Origin: CAWIOX01 sp963837775
GTDB taxonomy: Bacteria; Pseudomonadota; Gammaproteobacteria; Burkholderiales; Burkholderiaceae_D
Assembly (NCBI GenBank): GCA_963837775.1
Contig: CAWIOX010000004.1
Span: forward strand, 647,716-711,715
Direction of reading: 5' to 3'
DNA length: 64,000 nucleotides
Shown: positions 28,523 through 39,012 of the stretch, piece by piece
Layout of the letters: each line of letters begins with the position of its first letter
How positions within the stretch are numbered: the first letter of the stretch is position 1
Program-made: the position numbers and the translations under genes
The notes under the pieces: model-generated
Database searches by the model: none
What the model was told of the DNA's origin: nothing
What the model saw: only the letters and a program-made list of their open reading frames with translations

Positions 28523-28837
28523 ATGGAAAAGATTTTCTATGAATATCCGGCAGGCGCGCCTGCCAAACAACGCGTTCTGACCGGCGTCGTCGGTTCCGGC
28601 GATCTGGAAGTCTTGCTGGAACCCCATATCGCCGGCGTCACCAGCGTCGCCATCAGTACCTCGGTGGACGGCATGCGCCATGTTTGGGAAGCCTTATTGA
28701 CGCGCATCTTCACGGCCGCATTGCTGCCTGCCGCCCGGATCGAGATCAATGATTTTGGTGCAACACCGGGCGTGGTGCGGCTGCGCATCGAGCAGGCGTT
28801 CGAAGAATTGAATACAGCAAGCGGGAGGACCTCATGA
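28523..28837 (+). CDS. mdcC: Malonate decarboxylase acyl carrier protein (delta subunit)
   Basis: MdcC is the small carrier subunit that holds the malonyl or acetyl thioester on a 2'-(5''-phosphoribosyl)-3'-dephospho-CoA arm. The 104 residues begin MEKIFYEYPAG; the serine in GVVGSGDLEVLLE is the expected attachment site. The size is normal. It is in frame with mdcB with no stop between them in this sequence. Its TGA overlaps the mdcD ATG by four bases. Confidence 0.88.
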   Translation: MEKIFYEYPAGAPAKQRVLTGVVGSGDLEVLLEPHIAGVTSVAISTSVDGMRHVWEALLTRIFTAALLPAARIEINDFGATPGVVRLRIEQAFEELNTASGRTS

Positions 28838-29686
28838 ATATAGAACAACTGCTGCAGCGCGAGAGCTTCATCGAACTGGATGCGCGCAGCCGGGCGCGCG
28901 CCTTGCTCGACGCCGGTTCGATGCGCGAACTGATCGGCCCGTTCGACCGCATCAGCTCGCCGTGGCTGGCGCTGCAAGGCGTGGTCACGCAGTCGGATGA
29001 CGGCGTGGTGGTCGCCAAAGGCAGCATTCGACGGCCAGCCCACGGTGGTGCTGGCGATCGAAGGCGCGTTCCAGGGCGGCAGCCTGGGCGAAGTCGGCGG
29101 CGCCAAGATTGCCGGCGCGCTGGAATTGGCGGCAGAAGACAACCGCAACGGCATCCCGACCCGGGCCATCATCCTGTTTGAAACCGGCGGCGTGCGCCTG
29201 CAGGAAGCCAACCTCGGTCTGGCGGCGATTGCAGAAATCCATTCGGCAATCGTCGATCTGCGCCGCTATCAGCCGGTGATCGGGATCACGGCCGGCACCG
29301 TCGGCTGCTTCGGCGGCATGTCGATCGCTGCCGCGCTGTGCAGCTATCTGGCGGTGACCCGCGAGGCGCGGCTCGGCCTGAATGGCCCGGCGGTGATCGA
29401 GCAGGAAGCCGGCATCGCGGAGTACGACTCGCGCGACAAGCCGTTCATCTGGAGCTTCACCGGCGGCGAGCAACGCTATCACTCCAAGCTGGCCGATGCC
29501 TATGTCGAAGACGATAGCGAGCAAATCCGCAGCGTGGTCGGCGACTGGTTCCGGCGCGGCCTGCCCGATCACAACCGCAGCGAGCTGTACCAGGGCTTTC
29601 TGGCCCGTCTGGCCGAAGTCGATGCCAGCGTCCAGGCGACGCCGGAACAGATACGCACGATTTATCAGAAAGGATTTTCAGCATGA
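28834..29686 (+). CDS. mdcD: Malonate decarboxylase beta subunit (one frameshift)
   Basis: MdcD forms with MdcE the decarboxylase that releases CO2 from malonyl-ACP; it belongs to the carboxyltransferase/crotonase superfamily. Seen are the N-terminal SFIELDARSRARALLDAGS, AIEGAFQGGSLGEVGGAKIAGALELA and FETGGVRLQEANLGLAAIAEIH. A C inserted near 29026 (AGCATTCGACGG) shifts the frame; correction yields AKGSIDGQPTVVLAI. ATG overlaps the mdcC stop and the TGA overlaps the mdcE start. Confidence 0.9.
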
Positions 29687-30510
29687 GTTCAGCCATTGAG
29701 CAAGGTCGCGGGGCGGTCTGGTTTGCCAAACTGACTGGCGCTGCACCACTGGTTGCCGGGTATCCGGCCTCGGTGCTGGTGGCCGATGCCAGTCTGGCGG
29801 GCCGGCCGGCACGCTACATCGCGGTGGTGCCGGACCCAAACAATCGTTTCCCGCGTGCACGCAACGGCGAAGTCGGCCTGGTGGAGGGCTGGCAACTGGC
29901 GCGGGCGGTGCAGGAACTGGTGGCCGCTGACCGCGACCGCACGATCAAGACGCCGATCGTCGCGGTGATCGATGTCGCCAGCCAGGCCTATGGCCGGCGC
30001 GAGGAAGGCTTCGGGATTCACCAGGCCTTGGCGGGTGCCGCCGGCGCCTACGCCAGTGCGCGTCTGGCCGGGCACCCGGTGATCGGACTGATCGTCGGCA
30101 AGGCCATGTCCGGCGCTTTTCTCGCGCATGGCTACCAGGCCAACCGACTGATAGCGATCAGCGACCCGAAAGTCATGGTGCATGCGATGGGCAAGGAGTC
30201 CGCTGCGCGCATCACGCTGCGCTCGGTCGATGCGCTGGAATCGTTCGCAGCCAAAATTCCACCGATGGCCTACGACATTGAAAGCTATGCATCGCTTGGC
30301 TTGCTGTGGCAATCGCTGAAACTGGAACAGCCGGACTGCCCGTCACCGGCCGACATCGATGCGGTCGAACACAGCCTGCAGGCCGCGCTGGAAGACATCC
30401 GGGCGGAACCTTGCCACGATCTCGCCAGCCGATTGGGTGCAGAGAACCGCCAGGCATCGGCCAGGGTGCGAACAATGCTGCGCGCACAGTGGTCGACCAT
30501 TCCACCTTAA
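29683..30510 (+). CDS. mdcE: Malonate decarboxylase gamma subunit
   Basis: MdcE is the partner of MdcD in malonyl-ACP decarboxylation. The 275-residue frame is intact, with GRGAVWFAKLTG, a crotonase-like oxyanion region GLIVGKAMSGAFLAHGYQANR, and VMVHAMGKESAARIT. Both coupling overlaps (ATGA with mdcD) and order match characterised mdc operons of Klebsiella, Acinetobacter and Pseudomonas. An 88-bp gap follows before madL. Confidence 0.92.
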   Translation: MSSAIEQGRGAVWFAKLTGAAPLVAGYPASVLVADASLAGRPARYIAVVPDPNNRFPRARNGEVGLVEGWQLARAVQELVAADRDRTIKTPIVAVIDVASQAYGRREEGFGIHQALAGAAGAYASARLAGHPVIGLIVGKAMSGAFLAHGYQANRLIAISDPKVMVHAMGKESAARITLRSVDALESFAAKIPPMAYDIESYASLGLLWQSLKLEQPDCPSPADIDAVEHSLQAALEDIRAEPCHDLASRLGAENRQASARVRTMLRAQWSTIPP

Positions 30511-30598
30511 CCCCAAGAACCAGAGGACTCTGAATCAGCTTCATTCAACATATAAAAAAGAATAAACAATCATTAATCCATATTGAAGGAGACACAAC

Positions 30599-31009
30599 AT
30601 GATCATTTACGGAACCGCACTGCTTGCGGCCTGCCACCTGCTAGGCATCTACCTTGGCGACCTGCTTGGCAAAGCGATGGGGGTCCAGACCAACGTCGGG
30701 GGTGTCGGCATCGCGATGCTGCTGCTGATATTCGCCCGCCTGTACATGGAAAAGAAAGACTTGCTGCCCAAACTGACTGAGCTCGGCGTCGAATACTGGG
30801 GTGCGATGTACATCCCGGTAGTGGTCGCGATGGCGGCACAGCAGGACATGGTCGCCGCACTGCGCGGCGGACCGGTTGCGGTGCTGTCAGCGTTCGGCGC
30901 CGTCCTGGTCTGCGCCTGCGTGATTGCTTTTATCAATCGGATGGAACGTCCGGAAGCCATTGCGGCGACCGGGCTGATCCACGACAACCCACTAGTCGGA
31001 CAGGAGTAA
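30599..31009 (+). CDS. madL: Malonate transporter subunit MadL
   Basis: An integral membrane protein of 136 residues with about four hydrophobic segments (GTALLAACHLLGIYLGDLLG, GIAMLLLIFARLY, GAMYIPVVVAMAAQ, GAVLVCACVIAF). It matches MadL, which with MadM forms a sodium-dependent malonate uptake system first described in Malonomonas rubra. GAAGGAG lies upstream of ATG 30599. madM follows four bases after its stop. Confidence 0.9.
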   Translation: MIIYGTALLAACHLLGIYLGDLLGKAMGVQTNVGGVGIAMLLLIFARLYMEKKDLLPKLTELGVEYWGAMYIPVVVAMAAQQDMVAALRGGPVAVLSAFGAVLVCACVIAFINRMERPEAIAATGLIHDNPLVGQE

Positions 31010-31013
31010 AGCC

Positions 31014-31778
31014 ATGTTAGAAATTCTTCAGAAAGCGGCGGCCCAAAACGGCCTGGTCACTGCATTTGCGGTAGTCGGCGTGATTATCCTGCTGTCCGGC
31101 GTGATCTCGCGCAGATTGACCTTCGGCCGCGTGCATGGCTCGGCCATCGCGATCGTGATTGGTCTTGGATTGGCTTACTGGGGCGGCACCCAGACTGGCG
31201 GACACAAGGGACTGGCTGACATGTCTCTGCTCGGCGGCATCGGCTTGATGGGAGGCTCGATGCTGCGCGATTTCGCCATTGTTGCCACCGCCTTCGAAGT
31301 GCAGGCGACCGAAGCGCGCAAAGCAGGGCTGATCGGCGTGATCGCATTGCTGTTGGGAACCATCCTGCCCTTCATCGTGGGTGCCAGCATCGCCTATGCT
31401 TTCGGCTATTCCGATGCGGTCAGCATGACTACCATCGGTGCCGGTGCAGTCACCTATATCGTCGGCCCGGTCACCGGTGCGGCAATCGGCGCTACTCCGG
31501 ATGTGATGGCGCTGAGCATCGCGACCGGACTCATCAAGGCCATCATGGTCATGGTCGGCACACCGATCGCGGCCCGCTTCCTCGGCCTGAAAACGCCCAG
31601 ATCGGCGATGGTGTTCGGTGGACTCGCGGGTACCGTCAGCGGCGTCTCAGCCGGACTCGCCGCCACCGACCGCAAGCTGGTGCCTTATGGCGCGCTGGTT
31701 GCGACCTTCCATACCGGCCTGGGCTGCCTGCTTGGACCATCGCTGCTGTTCTTCGCCACCAGGGCGATAGTGGGATAA
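31014..31778 (+). CDS. madM: Malonate transporter subunit MadM
   Basis: The larger membrane component of the MadLM malonate importer (254 residues, roughly eight hydrophobic helices). It shows GGTQTGGHKGLADMSLLGGIG and GAGAVTYIVGPVTGAAIGA, typical of the family. The start ATG 31014 immediately follows madL. In other organisms mdc operons carry either MadLM or MdcF-type carriers; here MadLM sits in the middle of the operon. Confidence 0.9.
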   Translation: MLEILQKAAAQNGLVTAFAVVGVIILLSGVISRRLTFGRVHGSAIAIVIGLGLAYWGGTQTGGHKGLADMSLLGGIGLMGGSMLRDFAIVATAFEVQATEARKAGLIGVIALLLGTILPFIVGASIAYAFGYSDAVSMTTIGAGAVTYIVGPVTGAAIGATPDVMALSIATGLIKAIMVMVGTPIAARFLGLKTPRSAMVFGGLAGTVSGVSAGLAATDRKLVPYGALVATFHTGLGCLLGPSLLFFATRAIVG

Positions 31779-31785
31779 GGCCTTG

Positions 31786-31804
31786 CCCCTCTGATTCAGA
31801 GGGG
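31786..31804 (+). other. Perfect hairpin between madM and mdcG
   Basis: CCCCTCTGATTCAGAGGGG is a perfect palindrome with 9-base arms and no T-run after it. It lies between madM (stop 31778) and mdcG. It may attenuate transcription or mark an RNA processing or stability point that lowers mdcGH expression, but this is inference. Confidence 0.45.
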
Positions 31805-31823
31805 TAATGCCGGACTTGATCTC

Positions 31824-32519
31824 ATGAGCACATACTCATCTTCCGATTGCGCCCGGATCGCACCGCGGCCGCATGATCTGCTGTGGGTCGCGGATGCGGC
31901 CGGACTTTGGTCGGACTGTCCGCTGCCATCCTGGGCCACACCGGACTGGCTGGCCGGCGCACCGCTAGTGGTGCGCCGGGAAAGGGTCATTGATCCCGAC
32001 TGCATTCCGGTCGGGCTGCGCGGCCAGACCCGCAGCCAGCGCCACAAGGCGTACCTGTCGCGCCAGGCGGTAGTTAAATGCATAGCGCCCGAGCTGCTTG
32101 CTGCCGATCAAGCCTGGTCAGGGCCGCATCAACTTGGCGCATTCCCGGCGCTCGAAGCACTGGCAAGCCTGGCGCCGTCTCTGGCGGCGACGGGCCTGCC
32201 CTGGGGGCCGACCGGCAGCGTGGGCTTCGCGCTTGCCAGCGGCTTGCCGGTACTGCGTGCGGAAAGCGACCTTGATCTGGTCGTGCGCGCGTTCAAGCCC
32301 CTGACTGCCGAGCAGACGGCATTGCTGCTCGCGCTACGGTCATCTTCGATATGCAAGATCGATCTCCAGATCGACACCGGACATGGCGCCTTCTCCCTGG
32401 CCGAATGGGTCCATGGCCATCGACGGGTATTGCTTAAGACCGACGTGGGGCCATTCCTGACGGACGATCCATGGCACCGGATTGATAATGACACGACAGA
32501 AAGCGACGATCCCTCATGA
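31824..32519 (+). CDS. mdcG: Malonate decarboxylase holo-ACP synthase
   Basis: MdcG is a nucleotidyltransferase-type enzyme that attaches the phosphoribosyl-dephospho-CoA prosthetic group to the serine of MdcC. The 231 residues contain RPHDLLWVADAAGL near the start, GLPWGPTGSVGFALASGLP and the metal-binding SDLDLVVRA. The frame is intact and its TGA overlaps the mdcH ATG (ATGA). Confidence 0.9.
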   Translation: MSTYSSSDCARIAPRPHDLLWVADAAGLWSDCPLPSWATPDWLAGAPLVVRRERVIDPDCIPVGLRGQTRSQRHKAYLSRQAVVKCIAPELLAADQAWSGPHQLGAFPALEALASLAPSLAATGLPWGPTGSVGFALASGLPVLRAESDLDLVVRAFKPLTAEQTALLLALRSSSICKIDLQIDTGHGAFSLAEWVHGHRRVLLKTDVGPFLTDDPWHRIDNDTTESDDPS

Positions 32520-33437
32520 GCATCCTGTTTACGTTTCCCGGCCAGGGCGCGCAGAGACCCGGAATGCTCCACACGCTGCCGGATCATCCCGAAATCGCAC
32601 GCACGCTCGATGAAACAGGTGCAGCCCTCGGCGCCGATCCCTTGCTGCTGGATACGCGTCAGGCGCTGGAGTCAACCTATGCGGTTCAGCTCTGCCTGTT
32701 GATTGCCGGCGTCGCGATGGCCCGTGTCTTTATTGCGCACAAGGCTGGCCCCGCTATGGTGGCGGGCTTGTCGATTGGCGCCTATCCGGCGGCGGTGATT
32801 GCCGGCGCGCTTGACTATGCCGATGCGGTGCGACTGGTCCAGCGGCGCGCACGGTTGATGCAAGACGCCTATCCGCATGGTTACGGAATGGCAGCCATCA
32901 GCGGCCTAGACCGGTACCAGATTGCGCCACTGATCGCCCGCATCCACACCAGTTCGACCCCGGTTTATCTGGCCAATCTGAATGCCCCCAGGCAGATGGT
33001 CATTGCCGGCGCAGAAAGCGCGCTGCGCTCGGTGATGCAACTGGCACTTGAATGCGGCGCCACCAAAGCGGAGCGACTGGCTGTCAGCGTGCCCTCGCAT
33101 TGCGAACTGTTTAATGCCGCAGCGGCCGCAATGACAGCGGCCTTTTCCGGCATCAGCCATGCATCGCCCGCGACTGACTTACCTGAGCGCCTGTGCCATA
33201 CGCCCCCTGTTCGAGCCGGCACGCATTGCCGATGATCTGGCCAACAATATGGCACGCCAGGTCCATTGGTCCGACACTGTCCGTCTCGCCTGGGAGCGCG
33301 GCGCCCGACTTGCGGTAGAGATGCCGAGCGGCACGGTCCTGACCAGCCTGACCGCGCCGGTATTCGCGGACGGACTTGCCGTCGCTTGCGACAACAACCG
33401 GCTTGACACTCTCCTCGCATTGATTTATCGAGAGTAG
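32516..33437 (+). CDS. mdcH: Malonyl-CoA:ACP transacylase MdcH (one frameshift)
   Basis: MdcH is the epsilon subunit that primes the decarboxylase by loading malonyl from malonyl-CoA onto the carrier. It opens LFTFPGQGAQRPGMLHTLP and has the active-site serine in GLSIGAYPAAV. The frame shifts near 33163, where a T seems inserted in CATGCATCGCCC; joined sequence SHARPRLTYLSACAIRPLFEP runs on to TAG 33437. It ends two bases from the 3' end of the opposing cytosine deaminase gene, with no terminator between. Confidence 0.88.
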
Positions 33438-33439
33438 CC

Positions 33440-34723
33440 TCATTGGCGCCGATGCAGCCGGAAATCGACCGCCGCCGGCCGCCCCGCCAGATGCAGCGTC
33501 GCCTGTGCAGCGGGAGCCTGGCTGACGATATTGCCGCGCCGGATCACTACGCGGCGCGCGGCGCGCAGGCGCAATGCCTCGATCGTGCTGCCGGCATCGA
33601 GGATCAGCAGATCGGCGTGACAGCCGGGAGTCAGTCCATATCCCTGCAGACCGAGAATGCGGGCCGGTGTTTCGGTGACCGCCATAAAGCACGCGTGCAT
33701 CGCTTGCTGCCCGGTCATCTGCGCGACATGCAAGCCCATGTGCGCAACTTCCAGCATGTCGCCGGAACCGAGGCTGTACCAGGGATCCAGCGCGCAATCC
33801 TGGCCGAATGCAACATCGATGCCGGCAGCCAGCATTTCCGGCACCCGCGTCATGCCGCGCCGCTTCGGATAACTGTCGTGGCGGCCCTGCAGCGTGATGT
33901 TGATGAGCGGGTTGGCAATTGCGGCCACGCCGGCTTCGCGCATCAGCGGCAGCAGCTTGCTGACGTAATAGTTATCCATCGAATGCATCGACGTCAGGTG
34001 CGAGCCTGTGACCCGGCCCTGCATGCCGAGCCGGTGCGCATGGTAGGCCAGGGTTTCGATATGGCGCGACAGCGGATCATCCGACTCGTCGCAGTGCAGG
34101 TCGACGCGCAGCCCTTTTTCTGCCGCGAATTCGCACAGCAAGCGCACCGACTCTGCGCCGTCGGCCATCGTGCGCTCGAAATGCGGGATGCCGCCGACCA
34201 CGTCGACGCCCATCGCAATCGCGCGCTTCAGGTTGGCAAAGGCGGTGGCGCTACGCAGCAGGCCATCCTGCGGAAAGGCGACCAGTTGCAAATCCAGATA
34301 CGGCGCCACTTTCTGTTTGACGTGCAGCAGAGCCTCGACCGCCAGCAGGCGGTCGTCGCAGACATCGACATGCGAGCGGATTGCCAGCAGACCACGCGCC
34401 ACCGCCCAGTCGCAATACTGCAGCGCGCGCTCGACCAGCGCTTCCTGCGTCAGCATCGGTTTCAGCTCGCCCCACAAGGCGATCCCTTCGAGCAGCGTGC
34501 CGGACTGGTTGACGCGCGGCAGCCCGTAGCTGAGCGTCGCATCCATATGGAAGTGCGCATCGACGAAAGGCGGCGTCACCAGATCGCCGGCGGCGTCGAT
34601 TTGCTGCGCGGCGCTGACTGCCAGCGCGGGGCCGACTGCAGCAATGCGCCCGGCGGCAATCGCGATATCCACGTCGCGCGTGCCGTCCGGCAGCGTCGCA
34701 TGTCGAATCAACAAATCAATCAA
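33440..34723 (-). CDS. codA: Cytosine deaminase (amidohydrolase family)
   Basis: CodA hydrolyses cytosine to uracil and ammonia. The approximately 427-residue protein has the metal site DAHFHMD, the catalytic Glu and metal His in HCDESDDPLSR, a later GSHLTSMHSMDNYYVSKL and GQDCALDPWYSLG, all typical of bacterial CodA-type deaminases. No ATG is near the N-terminus; I choose TTG 34723, which has AAGGAA at good spacing. Other activities of the family (isoguanine or creatinine deamination) are possible, but linkage to the pyrimidine pathway favours cytosine. Confidence 0.85.
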   Translation of the reverse strand: MIDLLIRHATLPDGTRDVDIAIAAGRIAAVGPALAVSAAQQIDAAGDLVTPPFVDAHFHMDATLSYGLPRVNQSGTLLEGIALWGELKPMLTQEALVERALQYCDWAVARGLLAIRSHVDVCDDRLLAVEALLHVKQKVAPYLDLQLVAFPQDGLLRSATAFANLKRAIAMGVDVVGGIPHFERTMADGAESVRLLCEFAAEKGLRVDLHCDESDDPLSRHIETLAYHAHRLGMQGRVTGSHLTSMHSMDNYYVSKLLPLMREAGVAAIANPLINITLQGRHDSYPKRRGMTRVPEMLAAGIDVAFGQDCALDPWYSLGSGDMLEVAHMGLHVAQMTGQQAMHACFMAVTETPARILGLQGYGLTPGCHADLLILDAGSTIEALRLRAARRVVIRRGNIVSQAPAAQATLHLAGRPAAVDFRLHRRQ

Positions 34724-34824
34724 TGTTCTTCCTTGCAAATCGGGTGGAATCCATGGATGCGCATGGTCCTACCCACTATGAACCTGCGCATCAGTTACGT
34801 AATATGGCGTGCAGGGTGCGCCCC

Positions 34825-36098
34825 TCACTCACTCGCCACAACCCTCGCCCACTCCAGCATGGCGTGCAGCAGCACATTGCAACCGGCCTCCAGATGTTCG
34901 GGCTTCGCGTCTTCGAGTTCGTTGTGGCTGATGCCGTCCTTGCAGGGAACGAAGATCATGCCGGCTGGCGCCAGCCGTGCGGCATTAGATCGCGTCGTGA
35001 CCGGCGCCCGACACCACGTCCATCGTCGAGTAGCCCAGGCTGGCGGTGGCGCGTCGCACCGCATTGACGCAATCGGGGTGGAATGGGCATGGCGGGTAAT
35101 ACGAAACCCGTTCGATGGTCACGCCGAGGCCGCTTTCCGTGCGCGTCTGGTCGACGCAGGCCAGCATTTCCGCGTGCATCTGGTCCAGCAATGCATCGCT
35201 GACGTTGCGCAGGTCGATCGAGAATTTGACTTCGCCCGGGATCACGTTGCGGCTGTTCGGGAACACTTGCACGAAGCCGACCGTGCCGCGTCCGTAGCGG
35301 CTGGTAGCGGTTGGCGATGGCGACGACTTCCTGCATGATGCCGGTGGCGACCTGCAACGCGTCCTTGCGCAGATGCCATCGGCGTCGGCCCCGCATGGCA
35401 TTCCATGCCGCTGACCACGCAGTCGTACCAGGCCAGGCCCATGACGGCAGGCACCACGCCGATCACCTTATCGGCATCTTCGAGTACCGGGCCCTGTTCG
35501 ATGTGCGCCTCGAAATAGGCGCCGATCGGATGCTGGCCCGGCACCTGGTCGCCGATATAGCCAATCCGCGCCAGTTCCGCGCCAACCGTCTTGCCGTCGA
35601 CATCGGTGGCCGCATACGCGTGCTCCAGCGTGAAGGCGCCTGGCAAAACACGCCGGAACCCATCATCACCGGCACGAAACGCGAACCTTCCTCATTGGTC
35701 CAGAATGCGACTTCAATCGGCGCTGCGGTGCGGATATCGTGGTCGTTCAGCGTGCGCACCACTTCCAGCGCCGACAGCACGCCATAGTTGCCGTCGAATT
35801 TGCCGCCGGTCGGCTGGGTGTCGATATGGCTGCCGGTGACAATCGGCGGCAGCGCATTATTGCTGCCGGCGCGGCGCATGAAGGTATTGCCGATCTGGTC
35901 GATGGTCACGCTCATGCCTGCCTCCCTGCCCCAGGCGACGACCAGGTCGCGCCCCTGCTTGTCCAGATCGGTCAGCGCCAGACGCTGACGCCGCCTTTGG
36001 CGCGTCGCGCCGATTGCCGCCAGCTCCATCAGCGATTGCCACAGGCGCTCGCCGTTGATACGCAGCGTGCTGAGATCAGCGGAAGTTTGCATGTCCAT
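34825..36098 (-). CDS. N-carbamoyl-beta-alanine amidohydrolase / carbamoylase, M20 family (at least five frameshifts)
   Basis: The enzyme releases beta-alanine, CO2 and ammonia from N-carbamoyl-beta-alanine, the third step of reductive uracil degradation. Di-metal site motifs GSHIDTQPTGGKFDG and FWTNEEGSRF are visible, followed by SGMECHAGPTPM and SGAGHDA, which are diagnostic of the allantoate/carbamoylase branch of M20 peptidases. The frame shifts near 36010, 35645, 35375, 35310 and 34988. Sequence content is continuous across these points. GGAG precedes ATG 36098. It lies between hydA and codA in the pyrimidine operon. Confidence 0.85.
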
Positions 36099-36119
36099 CG
36101 AAGTCTCCTTGTCTCATTT

Positions 36120-37607
36120 TTAGATGCACCCAAGCCCTCGCTCCGGCAGCCCAGGCAAGACACTCATCGGATCACGGCACTGCGGGGCCAGCGTCTCGGT
36201 ACGGCGCTGCACCGCTTCAAAATTCGGGCCGAAAGCCGGCCGCTTGAGATAGCGGCCGGCACCTTGTTTGGCACGCAGATCGCCTTGCACAAAGACCAGC
36301 TCGCCACGGCTGATCGTGTGGCTGGGGATGCCGCGCACGGTGCGCCCTTCAAAGATATTGAAATCGCCCTTGCTGTGCTGGGTCTTGGCCGACAGGGTTT
36401 TGTGCCCTTGCGGGTCCCACACCACCAGGTCGGCATCGGCGCCGACGACCACGCAGCCTTTTTGCGGATAGATATTGAATAACCTGGCGGCATTGGCCGA
36501 GGTCACCGCGACGAATTCGCTCGGCGTCAGCCGCCCGCTGTTGACGCCGGCATCCCACATCACCGCCATGCGTTCTTCAATGCCGCCGCAGCCGTTCGGG
36601 ATCTTGGTGAAGTCGTCCTTGCCCGCGGCCTTTTGCGCGGCGCAAAAGGTGCAGTGATCGGTGGCGGTGGTGTGCAGATTGCCCGATTGCAGGCCGCGCC
36701 ATAGAAACTCTTGCTGGCCTTTCGGGCGGAACGGCGGGCTCATCACATGCGCGGCGGCAGTGGCAAAGTCAGGATCGCGGTAGACGCTGTCGTCGACCAC
36801 CAGATGGCCGGCCAGCACTTCGCCGTAGACGCGCTGGCCGCGGGCACGGGCGCGCGCAATCGCTTCCGCCGCCTCGCCGCAGGACACATGGACCACGTAA
36901 ATCGGCACATTGAGCACCTCGGCAATCGCGATCGCGCGATTCGCGGCCTCGCCCTCGACCATCGGCGGGCGCGACAGCGGATGGCCTTCCGGACCTGTGA
37001 TGCCCATGCCGGCAGACTTCCTTTTGCAGCATATACACCAGCTCGCCGTTTTCTGCATGCACGGTCGGCATCGCGCCGAGTTCGAGTGCGCGCTTGAAGC
37101 TGTTGATCAGCGTTTCGTCGTCGCACATGATCGCGTTCTTGTAGGCCATGAAGTGCTTGAAGCTGTTGACGCCCTCTTGCTGCACCAGCGTGCCCATGTC
37201 GCGCCGCACGCTGTCGTCCCACCACGTTACCGCGACGTGAAAGGCGTAGTCGGACGCCGACTTCTCGGCCCAGCCGCGCCAGGTCTGGTACGCCTCCATC
37301 AGCGACTGCTGCGGATTCGGAATGACGAAATCCATGATGGTGGTGGTGCCGCCGGCCAGGCCGGCAGCGGTGCCGCTGTAGAAATCGTCCATCGTCACCG
37401 TGCCCATGAAGGGCAACTGCATGTGGGTGTGCGGGTCGATGCCGCCGGGCAGCACATACTGGCCGCCGGCATCGACGATCTGCGCGTCCAATGGCGCTTC
37501 CAGCTTGTTCGCCGATGGCGGCTATCTTGCCGCCTTCGCACAATACATCGGCTCTGATATGCACGATCGGCATTGACGACGGTGCCGCCACGAATCAGGA
37601 TGCTCAT
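36120..37607 (-). CDS. hydA: Dihydropyrimidinase (about three frameshifts)
   Basis: This cyclic-imide hydrolase opens dihydrouracil and dihydrothymine. Metal ligands are in GGIDPHTHMQLPF, the carboxylated lysine is expected in SFKHFMAYKNAIM, and TTATDHCTFCAAQK and NGCGGIEERM are typical of bacterial D-hydantoinase/dihydropyrimidinases. Frames change near 37565, 37505 and 37015, but the assembled sequence is of normal length (about 490 residues). ATG 37607 follows GGAGGAAA. It is downstream of preA, as expected for the second pathway step. Confidence 0.9.
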
Positions 37608-37674
37608 TTGCATTTCCTCCCAATGTGAACTCAGTTGACTCAACGATAATTGGATATCTTCATGGATTGCGCTG

Positions 37675-38982
37675 TTACGTCACAGCAGTCCGCATCGGGT
37701 TGTTCGGATGGCTGGTCCAGTTGGCATATTTACCCGTTACCGGCTCGCCGGTACGCTGATCGATCTCGCCCGGTTGCAGCGTGCGCAGCGTGATGCAGTC
37801 CGCACCGGGCAGATCGACACGCACAGGTTGCAGCCGACGCACGCATCTTCCTTGATCTCGAAATGGCGCTTGCCATCCTTGGTGGCGCTGATCGCCTGAT
37901 GCGAAGTGTCTTCGCACACCACGTGGCAACGCCCGCACTGGATGCACATGCCTGGTTGATGACCGCCTTGTCGACCTGGTTCAGGTCCAGGTAGCGCCAG
38001 TCGGATACCGTCGGCAGCGCCTTGCCGACCATGTCGTCGATCGATGCATAGCCCTGCTGATCCATGTAATTCGACAAGCCGTCGCACAGGTCTTCGACAA
38101 TCTTGAAGCCATACACCATCGCCGCGGTGCACACCTGCACCGTGCCGCAGCCCAGCGCAATGTATTCGGCGGCGTCGCGCCAGGTGGCGATGCCGCCGAT
38201 GCCGGAGATCGGCAAGCGCCCCATTTGCGGGATCGCGGGCGATTTCGGCCACCATGTTCAGCGCGATCGGCTTCACCGCCGTGCCGCAATAGCCGCCATG
38301 CGAACCGAGGCCGCCAGTGCTCGGCAGCATCGTCATCGTGTCCAGATCGACGCCCATGATGGAGTTGATGGTGTTGATCAGCGATACCGCATCGGCGCCG
38401 CCGCGCCTGGCGGCGCGCGCCGGGAAGCGGACATCGGTGATGTTCGGCGTCAGCTTGACGATCACCGGCAAGCGCGTATACATCTTGCACCAGCGCGCCA
38501 CCGCCTCGATGTACTCCGGCACCTGGCCGACCGCCGACCCCATGCCGCGTTCGCTCATCCCATGCGGGCAGCCGAAATTGAGCTCGATGCCATCGCAGCC
38601 GGTATCTTCCACCATCGGCAAGATGCGCTTCCAGGATTCCTCGGCCACCGGCACCATGATCGAGACGATCATCGCGCGATCCGGCCAGTCGCGTTTGACG
38701 CGCTTGATTTCTTCCAGATTGGTGCGCAAGGGGCGGTCGGAAATCAGTTCGATATTATTGAAGCCGATCACGCGCCGGTCAGGGCCGAGCAAGGCGGCAT
38801 AGCGCGGCCCGTACACATTGACCACATGCGGATCTTCGCCCACCGTTTTCCAGACCACGCCGCCCCAGCCAGCCTCGAAGGCGCGCACCACGTTGTATTC
38901 CTTGTCGGTCGGCGGCGCAGAGGCCAGCCAGAATGGATTCGGGCTTTTGATGCCTAAAAAATCTGTGCTGTAAATTTGCCAC
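37675..38982 (-). CDS. preA: NAD-dependent dihydropyrimidine dehydrogenase subunit PreA (four frameshifts)
   Basis: PreA is the FMN and 4Fe-4S subunit that reduces uracil or thymine with electrons from PreT. It starts at GTG 38982. An inserted C just downstream (near 38969) hides the N-terminus, which otherwise reads MANLSTDFLGIKSPNPFWLA. Later signatures are GCDGIELNFGCPHGMSERGMG, SGIGGIATWRDAAEYI and two ferredoxin motifs, CIQCGRCHVVCED and CVGCNLCVSICPV. Further shifts occur near 38228, 37950 and 37815. It is 30 bp downstream of preT. Confidence 0.9.
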
Positions 38983-39012
38983 GGTGCCTCTCCCTATAGT
39001 CGGTGTGATCAG

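Noticed and set aside
26432..28681. 749-codon minus-strand frame across mdcA and mdcB
   Set aside because: It is antisense to recognised mdcA and mdcB sequences and has shadow-like composition; no domain is visible.
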